From Mytilinidion resinicola (lineage: Eukaryota > Ascomycota > Dothideomycetes > Mytilinidiales > Mytilinidiaceae), in contig NW_022985475.1 in the NCBI RefSeq assembly GCF_010093595.1, forward strand, positions 150,504-214,503: DNA of 64,000 bases, read 5' to 3'. The notes beneath the pieces are model-generated. The model saw only the letters and a list, made by a program, of their open reading frames with translations. It was not told the origin of the DNA and searched no databases. Both the position numbers and the translations under genes were made by a program. Of this stretch, positions 32,215 to 41,688 are shown piece by piece; the stretch's first letter is position 1; every line of letters begins with the position of its first letter.

Positions 32215-33623
32215 TAGACGCCTCGACCAACGCTATTACGCCCTGTCCGGCAGAGCAGCCTGTTTTAGATCTCAAGTTTACAGATCTTCTTTGCCTGGTC
32301 CCATAAGAGTGGCGACCTGCGCAGGCCGTATAGCGCGCGGCGTAGCAGGATGCACTACCCTGCGCGTGCAAATCCATCAGGGCATTCGACGTATACGATT
32401 TCGTCGAGATAGCTATTTGTGAAGGCTGGAGATGCATCTGCCTGCCACGTATCTAGGTCAAATGCTGCAACTAGTGACATGACACAGCGGAACGCACGTG
32501 CTGCCAGGGTAGCTGCGTAGGTATCCTTCTCGCTAGCCTCATGTAGATCGCCCCTAACAACTAGGCGTGCTTTGAACCTAGCAAGGAATCCGTTGTTATC
32601 GAATTTGTACGTGAATACCCACATGAGCGGGATTGACTGTGACGTAGCCGTGCTCCTAGGAACGTGTTCAAACGTATCGCGATCTGCTAGCGTGGCGTAT
32701 TCTGCTGCGGCAGCAAGCTCAAATTCTCTACCAAATCTGTGCTTTCCTAGCTCTTTCCAGAATCGTGGTGGCGGGGGAATCTCGTCGCGATGTAGCCGTT
32801 GTTGTTGCTGGCTAGTAGCTGCGAATGCGGCGTGATAGTATTGCGTATGCGTAGCAGGTTCGTACAGCGATTCGTGCATTGCATTCATAGCAGCATCGTG
32901 GTGGTTGCCACGGCCTGCCCCTCGTTGTCTAGGCCGTTGATTGACCGATTGAGATGAGAGGTCGTTGATGTTGTACGTGACGGCTGTTCGCTGCCGTCTC
33001 GGACGAGAATCAGGGGCTGCCTCAGGGGCTGCCTCAGGGCTGCTATTGCTGCATACGGGGCCGCCGGGGCCGCATCTGGGGCAGCATTTAGCGCTGCATC
33101 GTGTGTTGCATCTGTGTCTGTTTCTGCATCTGTTTCAGCACCTGCATATGGCGCTGCATCGTCCTCTAGCTCAGGGGTAGGCAAATGCCCTGTTGGCCCT
33201 TTGGATGCGGAATCGGCCTCGTAGGACGGCTCTCGTGTAGATGTCGCATCCACCGTGCTAGGCGTGCCAGGCCTACTAGACGTGCTATGCGTGCTTGGCG
33301 TGCTAGGCTTGCTAGTTCGTACTGTGATATGATCAAGGAGAGGGTCGTCTTCGTCCTCATCATCTGTCTGGGCATTGATTTCTGCCAGCTCGCTAGCTAG
33401 CGTTTGCTGCAGTGTACTGCAACTGTCCTTCCGGATGTGTTACAAACAAATGCCCATGTAGGGCAAAAGCGTATAGCATGTTGGTTAAAATGTCATACGA
33501 GTGTAGGACATCTAAAGTTAAATCATGCACAAACAAAGAGGTGGAGGCTGAACCCTGAATTAATTGTTGGTCTTTAGCCTTGTACGTCGCAGCAAATCTA
33601 ATATGAAATAAAGTCCCTTTCAA
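32215..33623 (-). pseudogene. Ty1/copia polyprotein fragment (linker and start of RT)
   Basis: The minus frame 32,888-32,355 contains LMWVFTYKFDNNGFLARFKA, RLVVRGDLHE, DTYAATLAARAFR and DTWQADASPAF, the start of a copia-type reverse transcriptase (RVT_2). One frameshift later it continues LLRRALYGLRRSPLLWDQAK, the next conserved RT block. On the 5' side a low-complexity Ser/Thr/Ala/Asp linker (32,885-33,390) joins a short segment at 33,393-33,623. A small GCTAGC-type duplication near 33,395 breaks the frame, and the linker meets the RT block out of frame at 32,885. Integrase and RNase H are missing. RIP is light, so this is a different copia lineage from the one at 52,670-64,000, or a copy that escaped RIP. 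Confidence 0.75.
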
Positions 33624-33629
33624 ACCATG

Positions 33630-34178
33630 GCGCGAAGATATCGCGAGTCCAGTGAGCGAGAAGCTGGATAGTCGCGACGATTTGGTAGACCAGCGGAATT
33701 GGTACTACCGAAAGTGAATTCTTCGTACAGACACTATAGGAACGGGGGTGCTCATATATTAGTAGAAACCCCTGGGAGCGCTAATCAATAGGCTACGAAG
33801 GATTGGATGTTATCGGTGACTCGCCGGTGTTTGTTTGGGGCTGCCGGTCTGGGTTGTTCAGAAGCGTCGTTGCAAGCGTCGCGGTCGTGGAAGCTGGGGC
33901 TTTGTGAGACGACAATACCACTTAAGGAGAGAGGAGTCTGCGGTATGGGTTGCATGGTAGATAGAATTTGCCACTAAGCTGTAGCTACCGAGAGGAGTGA
34001 AAAATAGGAACAGAAAATAACAGCCACCTAGAATGAAAATTTCGTCAAGTTGTCCATCCGCGGTACTCCTTCAAAGCAGCAACAAAATGTTCCTCTGGGC
34101 TTTCCCAGCCTTCTCCCTGCACTCTAAACACGGTCCTGGTTCGAGAAGGAGCAATAGGAAGAAGGCGAGGCTGTCTAC
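33630..34178. other. Spacer, possibly transposon-derived
   Basis: No gene and no clear repeat seen. Confidence 0.35.
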
Positions 34179-35166
34179 TTAGTAGAACATCATCTTGACT
34201 TTCTTTCCATATTGCTGCCTGTCTGCAAGTCGCCACAAGTCATTCACCCTCTCAACACTAACACCATTACCTCTCAACTCAGTCTCTCCCTCAACCATAA
34301 CACAGGAGAAGACCACACTCCATCCATCAACGCCAGCAGCATAGAAGGCGGCAGCAGCAGCTGCTTCTCTTCCACCACATCGAATCATCTTGTAAATGTT
34401 CTTTCCATTCCCAGACAGGCTGTTCTTGCCAGAGTAATACTCATTCGCCTAGAATGTCGATAGGACGAGGGTGTATACCAGTGAGGTTTTCTCGAGAGCC
34501 TCACGCTTCCCAACGGTACATTGATTGCACTTTCCAGCAAAGTCTCCGTGACCGGCCATGCAGTCAAATACATTATCATCGGTGGGAGTGTTCAAGGCTG
34601 CGGAGACCCATATCTGAGGGACATCAAGAGACAACGGTCGAGGATTGTCGAGAGCCTTCAGCTCATCTGGTGGACATCGTAGACATCCAACAGCATTAAG
34701 AACAGTCATCCGGTCCAGCTTAACTGGTTCTGGTCTCTCATACCATTGCTCTGGCCCACCAAACTTAAGAAGCCACATAAAGTCCGCCAGGTCGGCCGGA
34801 GATGCACCATGAGATGGAACATAGATATTGCGCTTGAGTATAGGTATCCTCACAATCCTATCAGCATCCGGATCCGTTTCCCCAGAGTATCGCGGGGGTA
34901 TAAGATCTCTGTGGCTCCCGACACGCTCGGCCATGTGCTTCGAGACTAGCGAACTGTCTGATCGGTAAGAATCGATGCTGGAACTTCGGCTAAGGGTGCG
35001 TCCCCTGCCCTGGTTTATGACGACCATTCCTGGAGGCGGGGGCGGGGGCGGGGGTGGTACGTTGAAATCGAGATGTTGTTTCTCTGACTTCTTTGGCAAG
35101 TATGGCATATTCGATGATCCTGTTTGCATCTGCCATGGAAGCAGTTGTTGTGATATAGGGGGTGGA

Positions 35167-35197
<31 letters not shown>

Positions 35198-35450
35198 GCA
35201 TCAAAGAGTAAGAAGGTGGTGGTGGTGGTGGAGGCGGTGGAGGAGGAGGCAGGGAAGGTGGAGGCGGTGCAGCGACAGAGATTGTTTGTGGATATTTCCC
35301 ATGAGCTACTTGAGCCGAGCTGCCAGCTGGGGGAGGAGGCGGCGGTGGAGGTGGTGTCGGTGGTGTAGGTGGTGCAGGATTCAAGGCAGACTTGAAAACA
35401 ACATGTTCAGACCCAATCTTGACAAAAACGAACTCGTCAGAGACTAACAT
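34179..35450 (-). CDS. Polyproline-rich protein with one in-frame TAG
   Basis: The frame from ATG 35,450 (MLVSDEFVFVKIGSEHVVF) runs 333 codons to TAG at 34,449-34,451. It then continues in the same frame to TAA at 34,179, giving 423 codons if the TAG is bridged. Residues about 30-145 hold four polyproline blocks of 8-14 prolines, typical ligands of profilin, SH3, WW or EVH1 domains. The rest is folded-looking: YSGETDPDADRIVRIPIL, a WLLKFGGPEQWYERPEPV segment, and NVFDCMAGHGDFAGKCNQC. After the TAG it reads ANEYYSGKNSLSGNGKNIYK and AAAAAAFYAAGVDGW. The TAG is either a nonsense change (CAG to TAG), a 30-nt micro-intron (34,449-34,478, GTATAC...TTCTAG, unusually short), or the true end. There is a TATA box about 100 bp upstream. 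No family recognised. This is one of the few apparently intact genes. Confidence 0.55.
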
Positions 35451-35548
35451 CGTTGGAGGGACGGGTAGTAAGAACAAAGAAACAGACAAGAGACGCGAAG
35501 GGGACTGCGACGATAGATGTTGAAAGGCTATCAGAGGGGTTCGTCACC

Positions 35549-35558
35549 CTATATATAT
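35549..35558 (-). promoter_or_regulatory. TATA box of the polyproline gene
   Basis: TATATATA lies about 100 bp upstream of ATG 35,450 on the minus strand, followed by a pyrimidine-rich leader (TCTCTTGTCTGTTTCTTTG). It supports the ATG at 35,450; the frame further upstream opens only on a TTG. Confidence 0.5.
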
Positions 35559-35559
35559 C

Positions 35560-36270
35560 CGTCTACCCATGCATGTAAGCATCCAAACTTAGAGGTGGTG
35601 AAGGAGCCTGGCAGTTGGGCAGATCGACGGGTTGATGGTCAGGTTGGCACGTACGACATCTTGCCTAGCACTCCATCTCGTGCTGTGCATGAGTCTGTGT
35701 CAAATAAGGCTAAGGGCCTGCATGCTGCAAGTCTGACAGTGGTCAGCCCATAGAGTTCGATAAAGAGCAACAGCCCTCCTGGCGCCGCACTTGCCAGGTG
35801 CAAGGTCTTTGGCGTGGGCTAACAGAGCCAAGACAATACAAGACAGCGAATAAATATGACACCCAAGCCAATGCAGCTAAGAACCAGAGATCAAATGAAA
35901 TAATCAGTAGTAGATAGGCGTTCGGCTAGGTTGAAACAAGGCAAACATGCATACTCAGTGAAATGGGGCGAAGGAAGCCTCGTGTGTGATATTTGCGAGA
36001 CCACATGTAGGTGGCCAGTCGGGGAAGAGCGGAAAGGTGGGATCACAGGGTCGGGATTGATAGAGGCAAATGATTGAGTTTGACGGGCTTGATCAGTTGT
36101 ATGTGATTGGTGCGATCGGCATGGGTTGTCAAGTTTGACGGGCTTGATCAAGCTGACGCATGTGCCTGGCCAGTTAGAGAACAGCGATTAGCGTGGGTTG
36201 TCCAGTTTGATCAAGTTGACGTGGTCAGTGCACACGTCGTATTCTTGTTCCAGCCCCGCTTCGGCGGTAA
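35560..36270. other. Intergenic, short GATCAAG repeats
   Basis: No gene. Around 36,060-36,220 a sentence-like unit (GTTTGACGGGCTTGATCA and GGGTTGTCAAGTTTGA) recurs three or four times with variation, a decayed short tandem repeat. Confidence 0.4.
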
Positions 36271-36271
36271 C

Positions 36272-36643
36272 ATGACTCCTGCCGAATCTCATCAGTTCAA
36301 CGCCACCACGCATAATGACCCTCAAGCTCAGGGCCACGGCTCGTGATGCACAGACCTTTGCTAGGCATAACTCGTTTCAGTGGAGGCGGTTCTTGGTAAG
36401 CAGGGATACAAGCACGGCGCAGCGACGTAGCCTTTTAACAGAGACCGGCAGGCCTTCACAAAGACGGAAGCTGAAAGGCTTGCCGCGAATCACACTAGTT
36501 GGAGGGATGTCCCTGCAGACACTGCCGCGGCGATCCTGGAGAATGTAAATACACAGCTGAAGGTTGAGAAGATCCCTGAAATAGATGGTGATCTCCTTAA
36601 CTGGCGCATGTCACAGGCCCTTAGGAAGGTCCCTCACTGTTAG
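36272..36643 (+). CDS. Small spliced protein, frameshifted N-terminus, unknown
   Basis: Exon 2 (36,452-36,643) encodes AFTKTEAERL, ANHTSWRDVPADTAAAILEN and LLNWRMSQALRKVPHC, then a TAG stop; it reads like a real helical protein. It joins in phase 0 across a 56-nt intron (36,396-36,451: GTAAGC donor, TTTTAACAG branch region, GGCAG acceptor) to ARDAQTFARHNSFQWRRFL in the frame of ATG 36,315. A second in-register start, ATG 36,272 (MTPAESHQFN), lies in another frame that stops at 36,344. One base of frameshift near 36,340 would give a better N-terminus. The choice is therefore a 90-aa protein from 36,315 or a slightly damaged gene from 36,272. I do not recognise a family. Confidence 0.45.
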
Positions 36644-36649
36644 TTTTGA

Positions 36650-37164
36650 TGTTATAACGGTTATTACACTGTTTCTAATTGAAGTATTAGTGGCAAGAAC
36701 CACTACATCACACGAGGAAGCAAGCCAGCCAACCGATCGACCCCACGAGCAGCAGCCCCCGGCTGAGCAGCCATTAGCTTCAAACAGCGCATATGATCCT
36801 GTCAGAGCGAGCGCCGCGCAGAATGAACCAACAGCCCATGCAAATTCCTAAAAGTGGCTATTGGCAGATTGTTTTTAAACCTAAGTAGTCCGAACATAAC
36901 GCTTATGCCTTTCTAGTAGCCTCCGCTTTCCTTGTCTCGCATAAACATGCAGGCGTGCGCAGGCCGGAGGCTGCACGCGGTGCCCCAATATATTGATGGC
37001 GCTAAGATAAGTATCAGATACAGCAAGTGATGAAGCGCTCTGATGCTCAGGTCGATCCTCGCGAAGTCATGGCCGATATTGGCCCCGGCCCAGGTTATAC
37101 AGCATGCATAAGCCTATCCAGTCATCATTATTTGCTGCATGAGCGTCATTCTCTTTGTTTCGTC
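36650..37164. other. Intergenic, nothing recognised
   Basis: GC-normal; open frames present are short and overlapping. Confidence 0.35.
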
Positions 37165-37415
37165 ACACTCACCACGCTGGAGGTACTCTCCGGACGCCTC
37201 CTCGGCCTCCTCCTCTTTTAAGATACGGTTCTGTAAACCCCACGCTCTCCCTATCCCTCTTCTAGCCCAGCGCCGTTCCTAGATTGCCACCACTCGCTAT
37301 CTCGCTTTTGGATACTGGTTGCAGTGCTGGTAGCTGTGGACCCAACTGCGGTGGTAGGCTGGGTCTTGACCTCGATCGCGACCTGTCGGTGCGGCGGCCG
37401 GTGGTGGGCCGCTTT
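37165..37415 (+). repeat. Un-mutated copy of the repeat at 17,270
   Basis: Same sequence as 17,270-17,508 but with normal CpA/TpG content. It is part of a longer element whose other parts (coiled-coil segment) are not adjacent here, so this is a truncated copy below or near the usual RIP length limit. Confidence 0.9.
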
Positions 37416-37451
37416 GATGGACGGGCTGAGTTGGTCTCTGGAAGAAGAGAA

Positions 37452-37514
37452 GGTTCAAGCAGGGGTACATTTCCCAAAACCCCAGATGTTGGGAAATGTA
37501 CCCCTGCTTGAACC
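37452..37514. repeat. Perfect 25-bp inverted repeat (hairpin)
   Basis: Arms 37,452-37,476 and 37,490-37,514 are exact reverse complements, with a 13-base loop between them. The arms begin GGTTCAAGCAGGGG and end in a TTTCCCA/TGGGAAA pair. The hairpin lies just after the un-mutated repeat copy. It could be an inverted duplication, a terminator-like fold or a small-RNA precursor. Confidence 0.95.
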
Positions 37515-37848
37515 GAGACCGAAGAACGCCACAGTAGATCTTCGAACCATGAATCCCCGCACCTCCCCCTCCGATCCTGCTTCTATGAGGCCCGAGTGAT
37601 TCTAAACGCAGGGGGCAAACTCCAAATGCATGGGGATGACGCCACGGCGAAACCTAATCACCACTGTGTAGAAACAAGGGAGTATGCACAGACGCTTAGG
37701 CACAGACACACCAACTCTAGGAGAGGGATCCGCTGCTTTGGTTGCGCGAGTCCAGCAATTGAAGCCATGCTTCCTTGAATAGCAGAAAGCCTGTGCTCTT
37801 TGGAGGTTATATTAACCAGATTGCCCGACAGTCCTTCGGCCTTGCTTT

Positions 37849-37856
37849 TACCGGTC
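37849..37856. repeat. 8-bp target-site duplication of the hAT element, left
   Basis: TACCGGTC, repeated exactly at 40,782-40,789 directly after the other end of the element. Eight bases is the hAT signature. Confidence 0.9.
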
Positions 37857-38050
37857 CAGAGTGGGGATCAATCAATCAATCAACTTTGACGTCTCCAAGT
37901 TGATTGATTGCTTCGTTGAACAGGCTGTGATTGATTTGATTTGATTTGATTAATTTCTGAGATGCTCAAGTTAAGTTGATAAGATTGATACTTTTTGACC
38001 CCCAAGTTAAATTAATTGGTTTGATTGATAGATTGATTAATAAGTTGATT
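37857..38050. repeat. hAT left subterminal repeat region
   Basis: At least ten copies of TTGATT/AATCAA-type words. The mirror region is 40,625-40,781. Likely transposase-binding sites. Confidence 0.75.
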
Positions 38051-38051
38051 A

Positions 38052-40405
38052 CTACTTAGGAGGTTTAATACTAATTCGACGCCAGGAGCGTATAGATTGC
38101 AGAGCACTAAGTAACTCAGGCTTTATATTAAGGCGTCGTACGCCCAGGAGATCGCTAAGTTCGCTGAAAATTCTCTCACAATCAGCTAAGGAGGCTGGGA
38201 TGGAGTAGATATTAAGGGCTAGCTAGCCTAGAATAGGATAGCGATCTCTTGTGATAACCCAGTACTAAATAGGGTCCTTCGCTAGTAGGTTGTCCTGTTT
38301 CAGAGTTGGCTCGCGCTTCCACCTCTCGTACTCGTCGTTAACAGTTTCCTCCATCTCCTGCTTGCCCTCCTCTATAGAGTTCCTAAGGAAGTCTGCTCGG
38401 TCGTTTATAGGGCTTATTCGACGGCGTTTTGCAGGCCTTATATTAGGAGACGAGGTAGGAGATACTGCGCCAGCAGCCTTTGCAGCCACCTTATCCTTAT
38501 ATGCCTGCTACAGCAGCCGGAAGGAGCTATAGCTATTTAAAAGCCAGTTCTTATACGGATATAGCCTATCGCGCTTTATATTATAATCCTTCGGCACCTT
38601 CTATAGCCCCTTAAGCGCGTGTTTATATGCTGGATAAAGTATTATAGCTATAAAATAGATAAAGGTGTCTTCTATCTTCCCGTAGTAATCCGTAAGCTTC
38701 TTATAGGCGGTATTAATATTAATAACTAAGTGATCTTCGGGTGCATCTGGATCCTTATAGTTAATAGCCTTAAGCCTCTCCTTCTGCTTCTTAAGGGCCG
38801 AGAGTAGCTATTTAAATATAATAAGAACTTCCTAAATAGCTCCGTGGCTACTAGCTGAACCTCTGCCCTGTAGCCACGTTGTTGCATCCTTAAACGGCTT
38901 AAGCAGCTGCTTATACTCTGTAATTGTTGCCTAATTACCTGCGTTTAGCCCTCGCTCCTTAATAAAGCACTGCGGTTTCTCCTTCTTTATATCCTTGCGC
39001 CGAGATGCTGCTTTAATATTGTATTCCTTAAGCTTTATATATATATACGCGTTAAGAGGGCCTTAGAGCTTACAGGCGCGCTTAAAGCAATTGTAGTAAG
39101 AGTTCCACCGAGTTCTAACAGGCTTAATAAGCTTCTTTAGTTTATAAGATTTATTGCGGCGCTTTAAGTCCTCTGCCTGCAGCTTAATAAACAGCTCTCG
39201 GGCTTATAGAAAGGCGCTAATAGATAATATAATATTGAATAGCACCCTAATAGGCCCGGCTTTCCTCTACTCTGCTATTAGCAGTTCTTCTTCCTATATT
39301 ACTATTAGCGCAATATAGAATAGCAATAAGATTAGAGACGTAATTTTACCTGTATATTTACGTCCATGCTTTTAAATGCCTTCTTATCCTTACCCTATAT
39401 AATTGCTTAGGCAGCTAAGTTAAGAATATAGCAGGTACAGCGTAACCAACGCTGGGAGATGCTGAACTTAAACTTATTAGCTATTGCTATTAAAGCAGTG
39501 TTATTATTTATAGCGTTGTTAAGTATAAAGTAGCTAAGGCGCTTAGCATTAATTTTAAACAATTATAACGTTAAGCTAACTATCTCCGCAATATTCTTAC
39601 CTAAGTGCTGGCCTAGAAGAACAGGCAGGCCTAATAAGTAGTTCTCTGGCCGGCTATTCTTGTTTAGATAATATATATATATCCTAGTAAGCGCACGCTT
39701 ATTGCCAACTAAAGTCCAATTATTAAATAATATATAGATAAGGCTAGTTGCCTGCTGGAGGTGTTTAATTACGGCGGGTATATAGGAATTATACTTAGCT
39801 ATAATAGATTCTCGGAGTGTACAATAGGTCTTCTATAGGCTTAATTCGGCAATAGGTCTAGCAGCAGCAATTATGCTGCGGAAGGCAGGCTTCTTAATAA
39901 CGCGTAAAGCCTAATTATTATCAGCAACCCAGTGTTAAACAGCGCGTAGAAACTTCGCCCGATTAAAGCTGTCCGCCAGCTTATTGGCCACGTCCTATGG
40001 AATATTAATGCCCTGGAACTGCATTATCGCCAACACTAATATCTGGTTTGGAGTAGAGAAGTTGATCTGGCCATCTTTATTAACCTCGTGGCCACGCTGT
40101 TGCCGCCCTAGGTGAGCCATAGCTGACAAAGTAGCCTTCTTAACGTTGAACTCGCCGCTAGGTATTCTATATATATGGCAGTACTTGCAGAGCCAGAACT
40201 TCTGGCGCTGCTTTCGATAGTAAACAGGCCAACCGTACGCGTAAATCCAGCTTGCTTTTAACGGTTGTAAGGTTTTGTAAGGCCTTCTCTGCAGATGCGG
40301 TACCCGTAGCCAATTAAGGTTCTTATATAGGTTGTCGTTGTCAACGTCGTCGTCGTTCGTGGCAGGTGTTTCGACGTGTTCATTCGTGTTGACTTCGGCG
40401 CGCAT
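38052..40405 (-). pseudogene. hAT transposase, mutated
   Basis: Starts at ATG 40,405 and ends at TAG 38,052. The first 136 codons are open and include a BED-finger-like region: WLCKYCHIYR, then FNVKKATLSAMAHL, a C-x2-C...H pattern. The middle carries hAT blocks such as FRSIIAAARPI, SQRWLRCTCYILNLAAQ (the C-x2-H-x-L-N-L helix) and a long RNase-H insertion region. The C-terminus has RYPILG, LALNIYSIPASLADCERIFS and ELSDLLGVRR: the W-x-x-x-x-x-x-Y-P-x-L ... I-P-x-S-x-x-x-x-E-R-x-F-S hAT dimerisation domain. Several TAG/TAA codons and at least one frameshift (near 39,200-39,300) inactivate it; the length is not a multiple of three. It would excise and reinsert the element. Confidence 0.85.
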
Positions 40406-40781
40406 AGAATTAACCTTACGGGGAGGTTTCTTTCGATTTGCGCGTGCGATAACTTCCTGCTGTACGTTCTGAAGGTTCTAATTCATTGCTGGGTGCGATA
40501 TTGTACAGAGGTGGTATAGTGTTGGACGCGTTAATATGAGTTAGGATAAAAATCAGGGTTAGGAGACTGCTTAGTAAGCACTTCTGCTAGGTGGGCTCTC
40601 TATAGGATACTCTATCTACGCTCCGCAAATAGGAATCAATTAAACCAATCAAATCAATTAATTTAATGCCTTGAAGTTGATTTAATTGATAAAATCCACC
40701 TCTTCGGATTGATTAATTGATTTGGTTAAACCAAATCAAATCAATTAATCTATCAACTTAAGTTAATTGTTCCCCACTCTG

Positions 40782-40789
40782 TACCGGTC
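40782..40789. repeat. 8-bp target-site duplication of the hAT element, right
   Basis: TACCGGTC, exact match to 37,849-37,856. Removing the element and one copy restores continuous GC-normal sequence. Confidence 0.9.
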
Positions 40790-41219
40790 GCCTCCCTGCA
40801 CGATTACTGTACCTGCTAGCACATACTTTTACATCTTTCAAACTCCAGCTAACAGGGACATGCATGCAGCGTGTAATCAAGAGTCTATACCCCCCCCTCT
40901 TACAGCAACCTTCGCCGTATTTAGTTCCAGGTGGCCAGAACCACAGGCTACCCGCGCCCGAACAGCATCTCAATATATTTCAGCCAGTGGATCGCGTTCC
41001 TATAGTATAATTAGCCGATTCTGCGTCTAAAATCGAGTATTTAACATAAATATAGCTATGCAATTACTGCAGCTCTCGAAGAGTAAATTGTAGCAAACAT
41101 ATCCCGTGGTGCTTAAATTTCAACGAGCAAGCATCCTAGAAGTATTACAATAACAGGCTAAAAGAAGAACTGCGGGTTGCATATGAAAATTATAAGAATA
41201 AGGCCGATAAATTCATGTT

Positions 41220-41478
41220 GAAAACCAAGGAGTGTCTGCAATTATAGACACGCAAGATGCAATTACAGACACGCAAGATGCAATCACAGACATGCAAGAT
41301 CATCTACCTCAACGACCGCTTAGCATCCCTGGAACTCGAGAACACCAACCTTACCAAGCGCTTGGCATCCCTGGAACAAGAGAACATCGACCTAAAGAAG
41401 CGCTGGGGATCCGCAGAAGTTAACAACAAATATATTATCCTGGGGGGCGTACACAGTAATTATAACATATATTTATAA
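41220..41478 (+). CDS. Coiled-coil fragment with internal repeats, uncertain
   Basis: The frame around 41,257-41,478 reads IIYLNDRLASLELENTNLTK, RLASLEQENIDLKKR, a two-heptad repeat. It is preceded by three copies of an 18-bp unit (ACGCAAGATGCAATTACAG). No good ATG exists and upstream frames are broken. This is similar in texture to the coiled-coil repeat segments at 16,538 and 27,238, so it may be the degraded end of the same element type. Confidence 0.3.
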
Positions 41479-41551
41479 AGATAGAATTCAACTAAATATA
41501 CACTAAAGTAGAATTGGGCATAGCTTAGAAATTGCAAGAAAGTACTATCCC

Positions 41552-41570
41552 TTAACCCGTCGGGGTGCAA
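41552..41570 (+). other. Candidate left end of the PiggyBac element
   Basis: TTAA followed by CCCGTCGGGGTGCAA, 134 bp upstream of the PiggyBac ATG. TTAA is the target of this family, and ends beginning with a C-run are common. The matching right end was not found. Confidence 0.35.
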
Positions 41571-41688
41571 CGCTCGGGCCAGTTTTCAGGCCCGTGCAGC
41601 AACACCGTGCTAAGGTGTGCAGGAGGCATCAACAGAGCTGTAAATAGTCGAATTAGCTAGTTCCCTGAGCCCAAATCAATGCAACAGA

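Larger units (their letters stand above)
37857..40781 (-). mobile_element. hAT DNA transposon, 2,925 bp
   Basis: The ends read CAGAGTGGGGATCAAT (left) and CAGAGTGGGGAACAAT (right, reverse complement) and are flanked by the perfect duplication TACCGGTC. The outer 150-200 bp on each side are packed with TGATT/AATCA words in both orientations, typical subterminal transposase sites. The transposase reads on the minus strand. The centre has moderate RIP (TAG/TAA stops) while the 5' end of the gene is GC-normal. Domain content (BED-type N-terminus, hAT dimerisation C-terminus) fits Restless-like fungal hATs. Confidence 0.92.

Noticed and set aside
32198..32437. Frames on both strands near 32,200-32,440 as separate small genes
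   Set aside because: They are the frameshifted continuation of the copia reverse transcriptase (ALYGLRRSPLLW) and its antisense.
35162..35368. Poly-alanine/poly-valine frames on the plus strand
   Set aside because: Shadows of the polyproline codons of the minus-strand gene.
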